Assembly (NCBI GenBank): GCA_946481315.1
Contig: CAMLMH010000006.1
Span: 1 to 64,000 of the forward strand
DNA from: an uncultured Bacteriovorax sp.
Lineage (GTDB): Bacteria > Bdellovibrionota > Bacteriovoracia > Bacteriovoracales > Bacteriovoracaceae
Direction: 5' to 3'
Length of the DNA stretch: 64,000 nt
Below, one piece after another: positions 1-7,617 of the stretch. Position 1 is the first letter of the stretch, and the number at the start of each line of letters is the position of its first letter. Both the position numbers and the translations under genes were made by a program. The notes under the pieces are model-generated. The model searched no databases, had not been told where the DNA came from, and worked only from the letters and a program-made list of their open reading frames with translations.

Positions 1-2
1 AC

Positions 3-1205
3 AACATCGCCAACGCAGGTACCAACGGATTCAAATCTTCAAGAGCAGAATTTCAGGATGTATTAGCCGTTTCACTAAAAGGAATCGAAGGTGGAGACCA
101 GTTCGGTGCCGGTACAAAACTAGGCCACATTAAACCTCTTATGACCCAAGGGGATATCTCAAGAACAGATTCAGTAACAGATCTTGCTCTTTCAGGAGAC
201 GGGATGTTCGTTATTGATGCTCCGGCCGGAAGAACATTTACTCGTGACGGATCTTTTCACTTCGATAAAGAAGGCCAGTTAACAACGATGGACGGTTATA
301 AAGTCATGGGTTTCCAGGCTGACGAAAAAGGGAAGATGGTTAACAAGATTGATGCTATCAAACTTGGAAATACTACAATTCCAGCTCGTGGATCTAGAGA
401 AGTTCTTCTTTCAATGAATCTTGACTCTCGTGAAAACGTTAAGGAATTTAACATTGAAGATCCAGAGAAAACATCGAATTTCTCAAATTCAATGACTGTT
501 TATGATAATGTCGGTACAGCACGAACAGTTACAGCCTATTACAACAAAACAGATAACAATACATGGGAATACCATATTGCAGCTGATGGTAAGGATGTTG
601 AAGGCGGAAAACCTGATACAATGTACGAAATGGCTTCCGGTACTCTTATCTTCAATGACAAAGGTCAGCTGGAAGAAGAAAAAGAAGGAAAGAACTCTTT
701 TAACTTCAATAAGGGTGCAGCTAAAGATCAGAAAATTACTTTCAACTTCGGTGCTTCACTTAAAGAAGGTGGAAACGGCCTTGATGCTTCTACACAATAC
801 GGATCGAATTCTGCAGTAGCTCGTCATACTCAGGATGGTTCAAGTGCAGCGACATTAACTTCACTATCATTTAACGATAAAGGGATTCTGACTGCTTCTT
901 ACGACAACGGTGAGACGAGAGATGTTGCTCAAATCGCAGTAGCGAAATTTGAAAACAACGAAGGTCTTTTCAAAATTGGTAAGAACCTTTTCAAAGAATC
1001 GAAATCTTCAGGTCAAGCTGCTCTTGGTAAGCCAGGTGAATCAGGACGCGGTGAAGTTCTTTCTAAATCTATCGAGCTATCTAACGTTGATATTGCGAAT
1101 GAATTCGTAAACTTGATGACAGCTCAGAGAAACTTCCAGGCTAACGCTAAGACTCTGACGACAGCTGATCAGATGCTACAAGAAGTTCTTCAGATTAAGC
1201 GTTAA
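3..1205 (+). CDS. flgE: Flagellar hook protein FlgE, 5'-truncated by window edge
   Basis: This is the structural subunit of the flagellar hook, the extracellular universal joint between rod and filament. The reading frame is open from base 3, and its first residues (NIANAGTNGFKSS) are the rod/hook signature near the N-terminus of FlgE/FlgF/FlgG proteins, so only about 15-20 residues are missing upstream. The C-terminus (SNVDIANEFVNLMTAQRNF, then QANAKTLTTADQML) is the conserved D0 coiled-coil helix of hook and rod proteins. The variable middle fits the D1/D2 domains. The length of about 400 residues favours FlgE over FlgG (about 260). A strong terminator follows at once, so this ends a flagellar operon that lies upstream of the window. 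The family is certain; FlgE rather than another hook-class paralogue is very likely. Confidence 0.93.
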   Translation, partial: NIANAGTNGFKSSRAEFQDVLAVSLKGIEGGDQFGAGTKLGHIKPLMTQGDISRTDSVTDLALSGDGMFVIDAPAGRTFTRDGSFHFDKEGQLTTMDGYKVMGFQADEKGKMVNKIDAIKLGNTTIPARGSREVLLSMNLDSRENVKEFNIEDPEKTSNFSNSMTVYDNVGTARTVTAYYNKTDNNTWEYHIAADGKDVEGGKPDTMYEMASGTLIFNDKGQLEEEKEGKNSFNFNKGAAKDQKITFNFGASLKEGGNGLDASTQYGSNSAVARHTQDGSSAATLTSLSFNDKGILTASYDNGETRDVAQIAVAKFENNEGLFKIGKNLFKESKSSGQAALGKPGESGRGEVLSKSIELSNVDIANEFVNLMTAQRNFQANAKTLTTADQMLQEVLQIKR

Positions 1206-1221
1206 TTTTAAGATTTTTTTT

Positions 1222-1245
1222 AGGGGCCTTCTGGCCCCTTTTTTT
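1222..1245 (+). terminator. Intrinsic terminator after flgE
   Basis: A 7-bp stem (AGGGGCC/GGCCCCT) with a TTCT loop is followed by a run of seven T. It lies 17 bases after the flgE stop codon and separates the flagellar operon from the downstream lipoprotein gene. Confidence 0.9.
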
Positions 1246-1263
1246 ATGGGGCAAAGGGAAGTC

Positions 1264-2730
1264 ATGAAATTGAATAAAGTCATTATTTTGCTTGCAGTTT
1301 TAATCACAAGCTCATGTTCATTCTGGGAAAAACAGAAGAGATTACCAAGTAGTACCGGAACTGAATACACAGATCTGATAGATGCTTCACAGGTAGTTTT
1401 AAATGCAGTAGCTACCCGTGGGATTAATCCACAGAATTGTAATGATGAAATGGACAAGCTTATTCAGTTTTATGCTGCTGCACCTGCGACAATGGATTTA
1501 AATGACGTAAAAAACCGTGGTCAGGAAATTCTGGATAAGAGTTTTGAAGCGAGGATTGCTCTGCACTCTATGCTGGGAATTTTACCAGTCAGCTGTAAGA
1601 TAAAACTGAAAGAAGTGTTTTTAAAAATGCGAATGGCCGAAGATTATGTAGGTATACATTACTATCCAGAAAAACAAATCTCAGCTGACACGATCAAGTA
1701 TCAGCAGGAACCCGTGCCTGTTTACGAAGCAGAAAAATACCAGCCGTTTCATCTGGGAAAAGGGATAGATCCTTCTAAGAAATTTGAATTTAGAAACGGT
1801 GATATAATGATCACAAAAGGTATAAGTTTTATTTCGAGTACCATCAGTGAACTGGCTTCACCAAAATCAATTTACAGCCATATTGTTTTTGTTCATGTTG
1901 ATGAGAAAACAAAAGAGGTGACGACAATCGAATCGTATGTAGGAAGAGGTGTAAGTATCTTTCCAATTGATGAAGCATTAAAAAATGAAAATGCAAGAAT
2001 TTTAGTATTACGGCCTAAAGATGCTGAGTTAGCAGCAAAAGCAGCTAACTATATGTATGCCAAAATTAAAAATTTAAAAGAAAAAAAGAAAATCATTCCT
2101 TATGACTATGAACTTGATTTTTCGGACAACAGCAAGCTCTCCTGTGAAGAAGTGGCGTTTGATTCATTTAAAGAAGTTTCCAATGGTAATTTTATTATAC
2201 CGGAAGTTGAATCTGAAATTAAACTGGATGATCCAAAATTTCTAAAGAGAGTGGGAGTGAAGAAGGGTCCAATGATGGTTCCTTCCGACATGGAAACAGA
2301 TTCGCGTTTCGATATAGTTCTCGACTGGACAGATTATCGAGTTATGCGTGACTCCTGGAGAAAAGATGCAGTTTTGGGTGAAATGTTTCGCTGGATTGCT
2401 GAATACGATTACCGCATTTATGAAAATGTTACCAGTATTGCCGCTAAAGTTATGTGGTCAACACGTTACATTCCTGGTGTATGGTCGATTATGTCGAAAT
2501 TATCAGGAATTCCGAAAGATTTTACTAAAGATGTTCCTTCCATCGCCATCACAACCATAGCCAGTTTGAAAGGTATTGGAGGAGATATGCTTAAGGTTGT
2601 CACCGAGGCGGATGAAAAGTATTTTGCTGAAAAAGGCCGGTGGATGACAACTACAGAGTTGCGTACAGTACTGGATGAGTATCGTAAGACTGAACCAAAA
2701 AAATTGAGAAAAATTTTTAGAGAGAAATAA
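1264..2730 (+). CDS. YiiX-like permuted NlpC/P60 hydrolase, lipoprotein (paralogue 1)
   Basis: A predicted exported cysteine hydrolase of the YiiX/YebB (permuted papain-like NlpC/P60) fold. The start is placed at the ATG at 1264, preceded by AAGGGAAG, rather than the in-frame ATG 18 bases upstream. The N-terminus is a lipoprotein signal with lipobox TSSC, Cys at residue 18. The N-terminal 150 residues are helical and unrecognised. The catalytic module starts at FRNGDIMITKG; the putative catalytic His is H206 (YSHIVFVHVD) and the Cys is C294 (KLSCEEVAFDSF), the permuted order typical of YiiX. The family cleaves amide or ester bonds in peptidoglycan- or lipid-linked substrates, but the substrate here is unknown. 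It is followed 9 bases later by a second, clearly homologous gene. About 150 C-terminal residues are shared by both and look specific to this pair. Confidence 0.72.
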   Translation: MKLNKVIILLAVLITSSCSFWEKQKRLPSSTGTEYTDLIDASQVVLNAVATRGINPQNCNDEMDKLIQFYAAAPATMDLNDVKNRGQEILDKSFEARIALHSMLGILPVSCKIKLKEVFLKMRMAEDYVGIHYYPEKQISADTIKYQQEPVPVYEAEKYQPFHLGKGIDPSKKFEFRNGDIMITKGISFISSTISELASPKSIYSHIVFVHVDEKTKEVTTIESYVGRGVSIFPIDEALKNENARILVLRPKDAELAAKAANYMYAKIKNLKEKKKIIPYDYELDFSDNSKLSCEEVAFDSFKEVSNGNFIIPEVESEIKLDDPKFLKRVGVKKGPMMVPSDMETDSRFDIVLDWTDYRVMRDSWRKDAVLGEMFRWIAEYDYRIYENVTSIAAKVMWSTRYIPGVWSIMSKLSGIPKDFTKDVPSIAITTIASLKGIGGDMLKVVTEADEKYFAEKGRWMTTTELRTVLDEYRKTEPKKLRKIFREK

Positions 2731-2739
2731 TTACGATTT

Positions 2740-4329
2740 ATGAAGTGTTTTGTTTTATTGTTCCTTTTAATCAGTTCAATATTAAATTTTTCTACTGCCC
2801 AGATTGCAGGCGAAGTGCCTGCTGCAACGGCAGATGCTCCGTCAGTTCCGGTTGATTCTGCTCTACAACCTGCACCGGTAATCGAAACGGCAGCTGATCC
2901 GATTAAAGAAGCTGTTATACAAAAAATTATCAAAGAACTTACTAAATTGCCTACACCTAAAGGGCATGATTTTATGACCCTTTATCGTTCATTGCCGGTA
3001 GAAGCAAAAACTCCCAATGTAATTGGTCCTTCCTGCGTAGGTTTTCTGGATGCTCTCCGGGATGTCGCCACTATAAATAATAAACGACTCGATTATCAGT
3101 GGATCAGACAGTATGGGAATGAAGCTTTAAAAGCATCTTTTAATGCCCGAAGGGCCCTCCATCAGGCCATGAAACATATGAGCATGGATTGTAGATTAAT
3201 TTTACGGGAAGTATTTCGTGAAATGAGAATGGCCGAGGACATGATTGGTAGTATTTATTATCGGACAAAACCTTTGTCAGAAGAAGAAATTGCTAAGATT
3301 GATAAATATATTCCAGTGATTGATCAGAAAAATTTAAATCCTCCTTTGACTCCATTTGGATTTCCCCATGGTCAATTTAAGTATCGCAGTGGCGATATCT
3401 TCATGGTGAAGGGAAAAACCATTCCTGGTTCTGTTGTTTCGGAAATAAGTATTCCGCGATCGGTGTTCAGCCATCTGGGGCTGGTCCACGTTGACGAAAA
3501 AACTCGGCAGGTCAGTGTTATTCAGAATTTTGGAAATGTGTCCGTTAAAATTTATCCTCTCAAAGAATTTCTTGCATACGACAACTTCCGACTAGTCTTG
3601 CTACGGCCGGACGATGCTGAAGCTGGTAAAAAAGCAGCGGATTATGCATTTCGAAAAGTAAAAGAGAGTCAGGCCCGAAACATAGATATACCTTATGATT
3701 TTCACGCTCACTACAATGATGAGAAAGAGCAAGATTGTATTGAGGTCATCTATCATGCTTATAAATCAGGAACAGGAGGCAAATTTATAATCCCGGAGGT
3801 AAAATCTTCTATAAATTTCTCCAATCTGAATATGATGGAACGATTTATGATCAAAAACGGGGAGAGAATGGTACCGGGTGATTTAGAATCAGATACCCGC
3901 TTCAATATTGAATGGGAATGGACAAATTATAAACTGGTAAGAGAATCCTGGATGAAAGATGCGCTGGTATCTGAAGTGTTTCGCTGGACGAATGAACTTC
4001 GCTATAAACTAAAGGACAATTTTCATAGTTATCGCAATCGTTTTTTATGGACCTTGCGCTTTGTTCCTGGGGTATGGGATATTATAGTGCATTTCGCTCC
4101 TTATTTTGGCGATCTTCATAAAAATATGCCCACTGAAATCGTCGGCACTTCAGTACTCTTTTATCGAATTGAAAAATATTTTATTAAACCAGTCCAGATG
4201 TTTGATAAGCAATATTATGAGACTAATGATCGCTGGCTATCTTTCGAAGAATTGAAGAATGTCATTGAAAAGTTGCGTATGAATCGAAAGCAGCTAATAG
4301 AGACATTTTTTGAACTGCCAGCGAAATAA
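2740..4329 (+). CDS. YiiX-like permuted NlpC/P60 hydrolase, secreted (paralogue 2)
   Basis: A tandem paralogue of the preceding gene, 529 residues. It carries a Sec-type signal (hydrophobic residues 3-19, likely cleavage near FSTA|Q) but lacks the lipobox of its neighbour, so it is probably released into the periplasm or outside rather than lipid-anchored. An Ala/Pro/Val-rich linker (residues 25-60) precedes the helical region. The YiiX core is seen as FKYRSGDIFMVKG, with His H245 (FSHLGLVHVDEKT) and Cys C333 (EQDCIEVIYHAY). Both paralogues share RMAEDMIG-like and GDLESDTRFNI-like blocks, so homology runs beyond the catalytic domain. The 9-base gap implies cotranscription. The 3' end is 2 bases from the convergent ferredoxin gene. 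Confidence 0.7.
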   Translation: MKCFVLLFLLISSILNFSTAQIAGEVPAATADAPSVPVDSALQPAPVIETAADPIKEAVIQKIIKELTKLPTPKGHDFMTLYRSLPVEAKTPNVIGPSCVGFLDALRDVATINNKRLDYQWIRQYGNEALKASFNARRALHQAMKHMSMDCRLILREVFREMRMAEDMIGSIYYRTKPLSEEEIAKIDKYIPVIDQKNLNPPLTPFGFPHGQFKYRSGDIFMVKGKTIPGSVVSEISIPRSVFSHLGLVHVDEKTRQVSVIQNFGNVSVKIYPLKEFLAYDNFRLVLLRPDDAEAGKKAADYAFRKVKESQARNIDIPYDFHAHYNDEKEQDCIEVIYHAYKSGTGGKFIIPEVKSSINFSNLNMMERFMIKNGERMVPGDLESDTRFNIEWEWTNYKLVRESWMKDALVSEVFRWTNELRYKLKDNFHSYRNRFLWTLRFVPGVWDIIVHFAPYFGDLHKNMPTEIVGTSVLFYRIEKYFIKPVQMFDKQYYETNDRWLSFEELKNVIEKLRMNRKQLIETFFELPAK

Positions 4330-4331
4330 TC

Positions 4332-4562
4332 TTAGCCGTCCTCTCCAATGGCTTCGACTGGACAAGCTTCCATCGCACTTTTACATTCTGCAAGTTCTGC
4401 AGCTGTTTTGGGCTGCTCTTTGACATAAGCGTGGCCGTCATCATCGTTCATGGCAAAAAAGAGCGGAGCTTCCATGACACAGGCATCGCAGGCGATACAC
4501 TGATCATCAACATAAAACTTCCCTTCTGCATTTTGTTTCCACTTTGATTTTTTGTCGGCCAC
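4332..4562 (-). CDS. Small [4Fe-4S] ferredoxin
   Basis: A 76-residue single-cluster ferredoxin for cytoplasmic electron transfer. Three cluster ligands lie in CIACDAC (C22, C25, C28) and the fourth is C67 before Pro (ACPVEAIG). C60 is an extra Cys that could form a disulfide, as in some monocluster ferredoxins. The acidic block MNDDDGHAYV resembles Bacillus/Thermotoga-type ferredoxins. The start is GTG with AGGAT about 10 bases upstream. It lies 16 bases downstream of ppiD on the same strand and is probably cotranscribed. The redox partner is not indicated by the context. Confidence 0.87.
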   Translation of the reverse strand: MADKKSKWKQNAEGKFYVDDQCIACDACVMEAPLFFAMNDDDGHAYVKEQPKTAAELAECKSAMEACPVEAIGEDG

Positions 4563-4578
4563 GTTTAATTTATCCTGA

Positions 4579-6066
4579 TCAGATCTGAAGATTATCGTTT
4601 ATTTTTATTTTTGCATTGGCTTCTAATTGCTTCATGATATTGTCCATGAGTTTTTTAGCCAGAGCATTTTTTAGATTTTCAACATTAAGTTTTTCATCTG
4701 CTTGTTCTCCGGTTGTTGCCGGAGATGTACGCATCATAACAAGATTTGCCCCGTCGTCAAAGGAATGAAATTGAGGTTTCGTTAAATCTCCGCTGAAAAT
4801 AGTTTTCATATTTTCTGCGCTCAGGTATGTTCCGCCCTGTGCTCCATCCAGTCGATTCACTGTAGTATTTTGGCGCTCAAGATTGTATTTTGAGACCAGT
4901 GATTTAATTTCACTTTCCTGACCGGCTTCCATTGCTTTTCGAAGTTGATTGGCGATGTCGACAGTCAGCTTTTTGATTTCTTCTACTTTATCTTTCTGCA
5001 GAATTTCCCGGGCAAGCTTTTCCTGGTAATCATTTAGAGTTGAAACTACTGCAGGAGTTTTCTTTTCAACGAAGAGGATATGGTAGCCGTAAGCAGTTTT
5101 AACCGGTGCCGATACAGTTCCCGGTTTTAAACTGAAGGCAACTTCTTCAAATTCTGGAACCATTCTTCCCCGACTGAAAGATCCCAGATCTCCGCCTTTT
5201 CCTTTACCAGATGGATCTTCAGTATATTTATCGGCCAGCTTGGCGAAATTGGAAGGATTAACTTCTTTGGCGATTTTTTCAATCTGAGCTTTTACTTCTG
5301 CTTCGTTTTTGTTTTCAGTCAGAAGCAAAATGTGTCTGGCCTTCACTTCTTCAGCCTTATCCAGAGTAGCTTTCCTTTCATTAAACATGGAAGCTACACG
5401 TTTTTTATTGGTCTCTTCTGATAAGAACTTGCTGATTTCGGCAGGTGTAACCTCTACAAACTGACGCAGATTATTTTTAGAAACAGTGACAATGTCCGCA
5501 TTCACTCTTTGTTGGCGGAATTGTTCCAGATCGGCAATATATCCTTTGGAAAGTGGGAATTGGCCCATCATTGTCTGGAACTGACGCATACGAATCTGGT
5601 CAATTACATCCTGTTCGAATTCAGCCGGTGAAATCTTATTTGCGGCCAGAAGCCCTTTGTAACGGTTCACATCAAACTGACCATTTGTCTGGAAATAAGG
5701 CAAAGCTTTAATCTCAGCTTTAACTTCTTCCTCTGAAGGGAAAGTGCCTACTTCTTTGGCAAATTTGGCCATAAGTTTCCTCTGGGCAATGTTGCGAATC
5801 ACGCTGTCTTTGATTTTCATACTTTCAATTTGCTTAGCAGAAAGATCACCGCCCATGATTTGTTTATAAAATTCAATCTGACGATTGTACTCCTGCTGGA
5901 ATTCTTCCGGCTTAATTTGCATACCATCAACAGAACCTACAGCCGAAGCAGAGACAGTTCCCTGTTCAAAAGACTGGTAGCCAGTGAAGATAAAAGCGAG
6001 AATGATGATACCGATTAAAACCGTTGCAAAAACACCAGATGATTTCGAATGAATAAAGTCAGACAT
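4579..6066 (-). CDS. ppiD: PpiD/SurA-type periplasmic peptidyl-prolyl isomerase
   Basis: A membrane-anchored periplasmic folding factor. The start is taken at ATG 6066 because AAGGA lies 6 bases before it; the longer frame lacks this. Residues 12-30 form one transmembrane helix with a short cytoplasmic N-terminus, as in PpiD. A SurA_N-like helical region follows (QEFQ..QIEFYKQIMGG through the FPLSKGY block). A parvulin PPIC domain lies at about residues 245-345 (VKARHILLL, GGDLGSFSRGRMVPEFEEVAF, YGYHILFVEKK). The C-terminal 150 residues are the usual closing chaperone segment. At 495 residues it is shorter than E. coli PpiD (623), which carries further inactive parvulin sequence. It is divergent from the mreC operon and upstream of the ferredoxin gene. 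Confidence 0.88.
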   Translation of the reverse strand: MSDFIHSKSSGVFATVLIGIIILAFIFTGYQSFEQGTVSASAVGSVDGMQIKPEEFQQEYNRQIEFYKQIMGGDLSAKQIESMKIKDSVIRNIAQRKLMAKFAKEVGTFPSEEEVKAEIKALPYFQTNGQFDVNRYKGLLAANKISPAEFEQDVIDQIRMRQFQTMMGQFPLSKGYIADLEQFRQQRVNADIVTVSKNNLRQFVEVTPAEISKFLSEETNKKRVASMFNERKATLDKAEEVKARHILLLTENKNEAEVKAQIEKIAKEVNPSNFAKLADKYTEDPSGKGKGGDLGSFSRGRMVPEFEEVAFSLKPGTVSAPVKTAYGYHILFVEKKTPAVVSTLNDYQEKLAREILQKDKVEEIKKLTVDIANQLRKAMEAGQESEIKSLVSKYNLERQNTTVNRLDGAQGGTYLSAENMKTIFSGDLTKPQFHSFDDGANLVMMRTSPATTGEQADEKLNVENLKNALAKKLMDNIMKQLEANAKIKINDNLQI

Positions 6067-6196
6067 GATTGTTCCTTGGGGTTCAATAAATTTTTTTAAT
6101 ATTGTAACGATTAACAAGTTAGTTCGTAAAGATTATTGGCTTTTTAAATGGTTTTGAATAAGCTTATAACACTAATTATTTATACGGAGTTAAAAC

Positions 6197-7087
6197 TTGA
6201 GACTCTCGGATTCAGAAGAACGTCGCACGAAGATTGTGATTAACAGCATAATCCTCGCTATTTCACTTTATGGGATGTCGCAGCGAGATTATGTTTTTCA
6301 AAAAACATCACTGGCTGAAAGAGTCCTGATCGATCTCATGGCCCCGGTACAGAGTTTTGTGACCGGCATTCAGGAAGGCATGTCTTCCTATGTTGAGCAC
6401 TATGTGGCCAATTTGAATGCCAGTAAGGAAAACAAGGTGCTTAAATCGAAAATCGCCGAACTTCAGAACGAAGTTTTCTCTTACCAGGAAGCGGTTAAAG
6501 AAAGTGACCGTCTGCGAGCTCTAATTGATTATGGAGAGATGCTGGAGCGAAAGAAGATCGTTGCCCGGGTCGTGTCCTGGGATTCAGCCGATGATTACAA
6601 GGTTGTGCGAATTAATAAAGGTTTTAAACACGGAATTAAACTGCAGTCGGTTGTAACCAGCGCAGAGGGGCTGGTTGGTTATGTCTATCGTTTAACTGAA
6701 AATTTCGCTGACGTTATTACCATTCTGGATGCCAACAACCGCGTCGATGGTGTTGTCGAAAGACTTCGTTCTCACGGTGTTGTTGAAGGATATAACCGCG
6801 GCCGCTGTATCATGAAGTATGTTAACCGTACCGAGCCAATCATCCTGAATGATCTTGTTTTAACAGCTGGTTTGGGGAATGTTTATCCTAAAGGTCTCAA
6901 AATCGGTTACATCTCCCGAATTGAACGTGAAAGTTACGGTATTACTCAGCACGTAGAAATCACTCCATTAGTAAATTTCTCAAAACTAGAAGAAGTTCTG
7001 GTTCTGGTTCATGAGCAGGAAGAGCACAAGCAACTTGAATGGCGGGCGTTGGATGAAAAAGCCAGCACGAATGAGGTGAAACGATGA
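6197..7087 (+). CDS. mreC: Rod-shape determining protein MreC
   Basis: A bitopic inner-membrane protein that scaffolds the elongasome in the periplasm, linking MreB/MreD to PBP2 and RodA. It has one N-terminal transmembrane segment (residues 13-30), a coiled coil (KENKVLKSKIAELQNEVF, about residues 78-110) and the two beta-barrel subdomains (VVSWDSADDYKVVRINKG, LVGYVYRLTENFADVITILD, VLTAGLGNVYPKGLKIGYI). The start codon is TTG, chosen because ACGGAG lies 8 bases upstream and no ATG fits the conserved N-terminus. It is the first gene of mreC-mreD-mrdA-rodA. mreB is not in the window. Confidence 0.95.
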   Translation: MRLSDSEERRTKIVINSIILAISLYGMSQRDYVFQKTSLAERVLIDLMAPVQSFVTGIQEGMSSYVEHYVANLNASKENKVLKSKIAELQNEVFSYQEAVKESDRLRALIDYGEMLERKKIVARVVSWDSADDYKVVRINKGFKHGIKLQSVVTSAEGLVGYVYRLTENFADVITILDANNRVDGVVERLRSHGVVEGYNRGRCIMKYVNRTEPIILNDLVLTAGLGNVYPKGLKIGYISRIERESYGITQHVEITPLVNFSKLEEVLVLVHEQEEHKQLEWRALDEKASTNEVKR

Positions 7088-7617
7088 AAACTCAGTTAAA
7101 GGACATCATCCTTCCCTTAATCAAAACGCTCATTCTCCTGTTTATTCTGGAAGTGATTACGACTGCCGTTTTTCCGAATATCGGATTACTGCATTATCGA
7201 ATCCCTTTTAATATTCTGCTGGTGCTTTTTCTGGGGCTGCGACTGGAAACACCTTATCTCGCTATCATCATCATGATTGTTCAATATTTCCATGGCTTCT
7301 TTTCCGTCGAAGGATGGGAGATGGGAACTGTTACCGGAATAGTGATTTGTATTGTTGTTTCATACGTCCGGGAAATGATCCATTTTTCTTCATGGGGAAT
7401 GACGATTCTTATTACTCAGGTCTTCCAGTTACTCTGGTTTTTCGTGCAATCGATCCTGATTTACATTCAGCTGGGTAGTTTGAACTACATCTTCGAAAAA
7501 GGATGGAGATTCCTTCCTCAAAGCGTGATCATTGCATTATTGTCGCCTTTCTTCTTTTATATATTAAACCGCATTTGGGATGTAGATGACCGAGGCATGT
7601 TAGGAGATAAAATCTAA
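7084..7617 (+). CDS. mreD: Rod-shape determining protein MreD
   Basis: A polytopic membrane partner of MreC in the elongasome, 177 residues, with five or six hydrophobic segments. Sequence identity in this family is low, so the call leans on size, topology and its place between mreC and the PBP2 gene. It overlaps mreC by 4 bases (ATGA) and its stop codon overlaps the start of mrdA, so translation is probably coupled. Confidence 0.88.
   Translation: MKTQLKDIILPLIKTLILLFILEVITTAVFPNIGLLHYRIPFNILLVLFLGLRLETPYLAIIIMIVQYFHGFFSVEGWEMGTVTGIVICIVVSYVREMIHFSSWGMTILITQVFQLLWFFVQSILIYIQLGSLNYIFEKGWRFLPQSVIIALLSPFFFYILNRIWDVDDRGMLGDKI

Noticed and set aside
1246..1263. ATG 18 bases upstream as the start of the YiiX-like lipoprotein
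   Set aside because: It lies on the T-tail of the flgE terminator and would put six extra residues before a normal lipoprotein signal; the ATG at 1264 has a better ribosome site.
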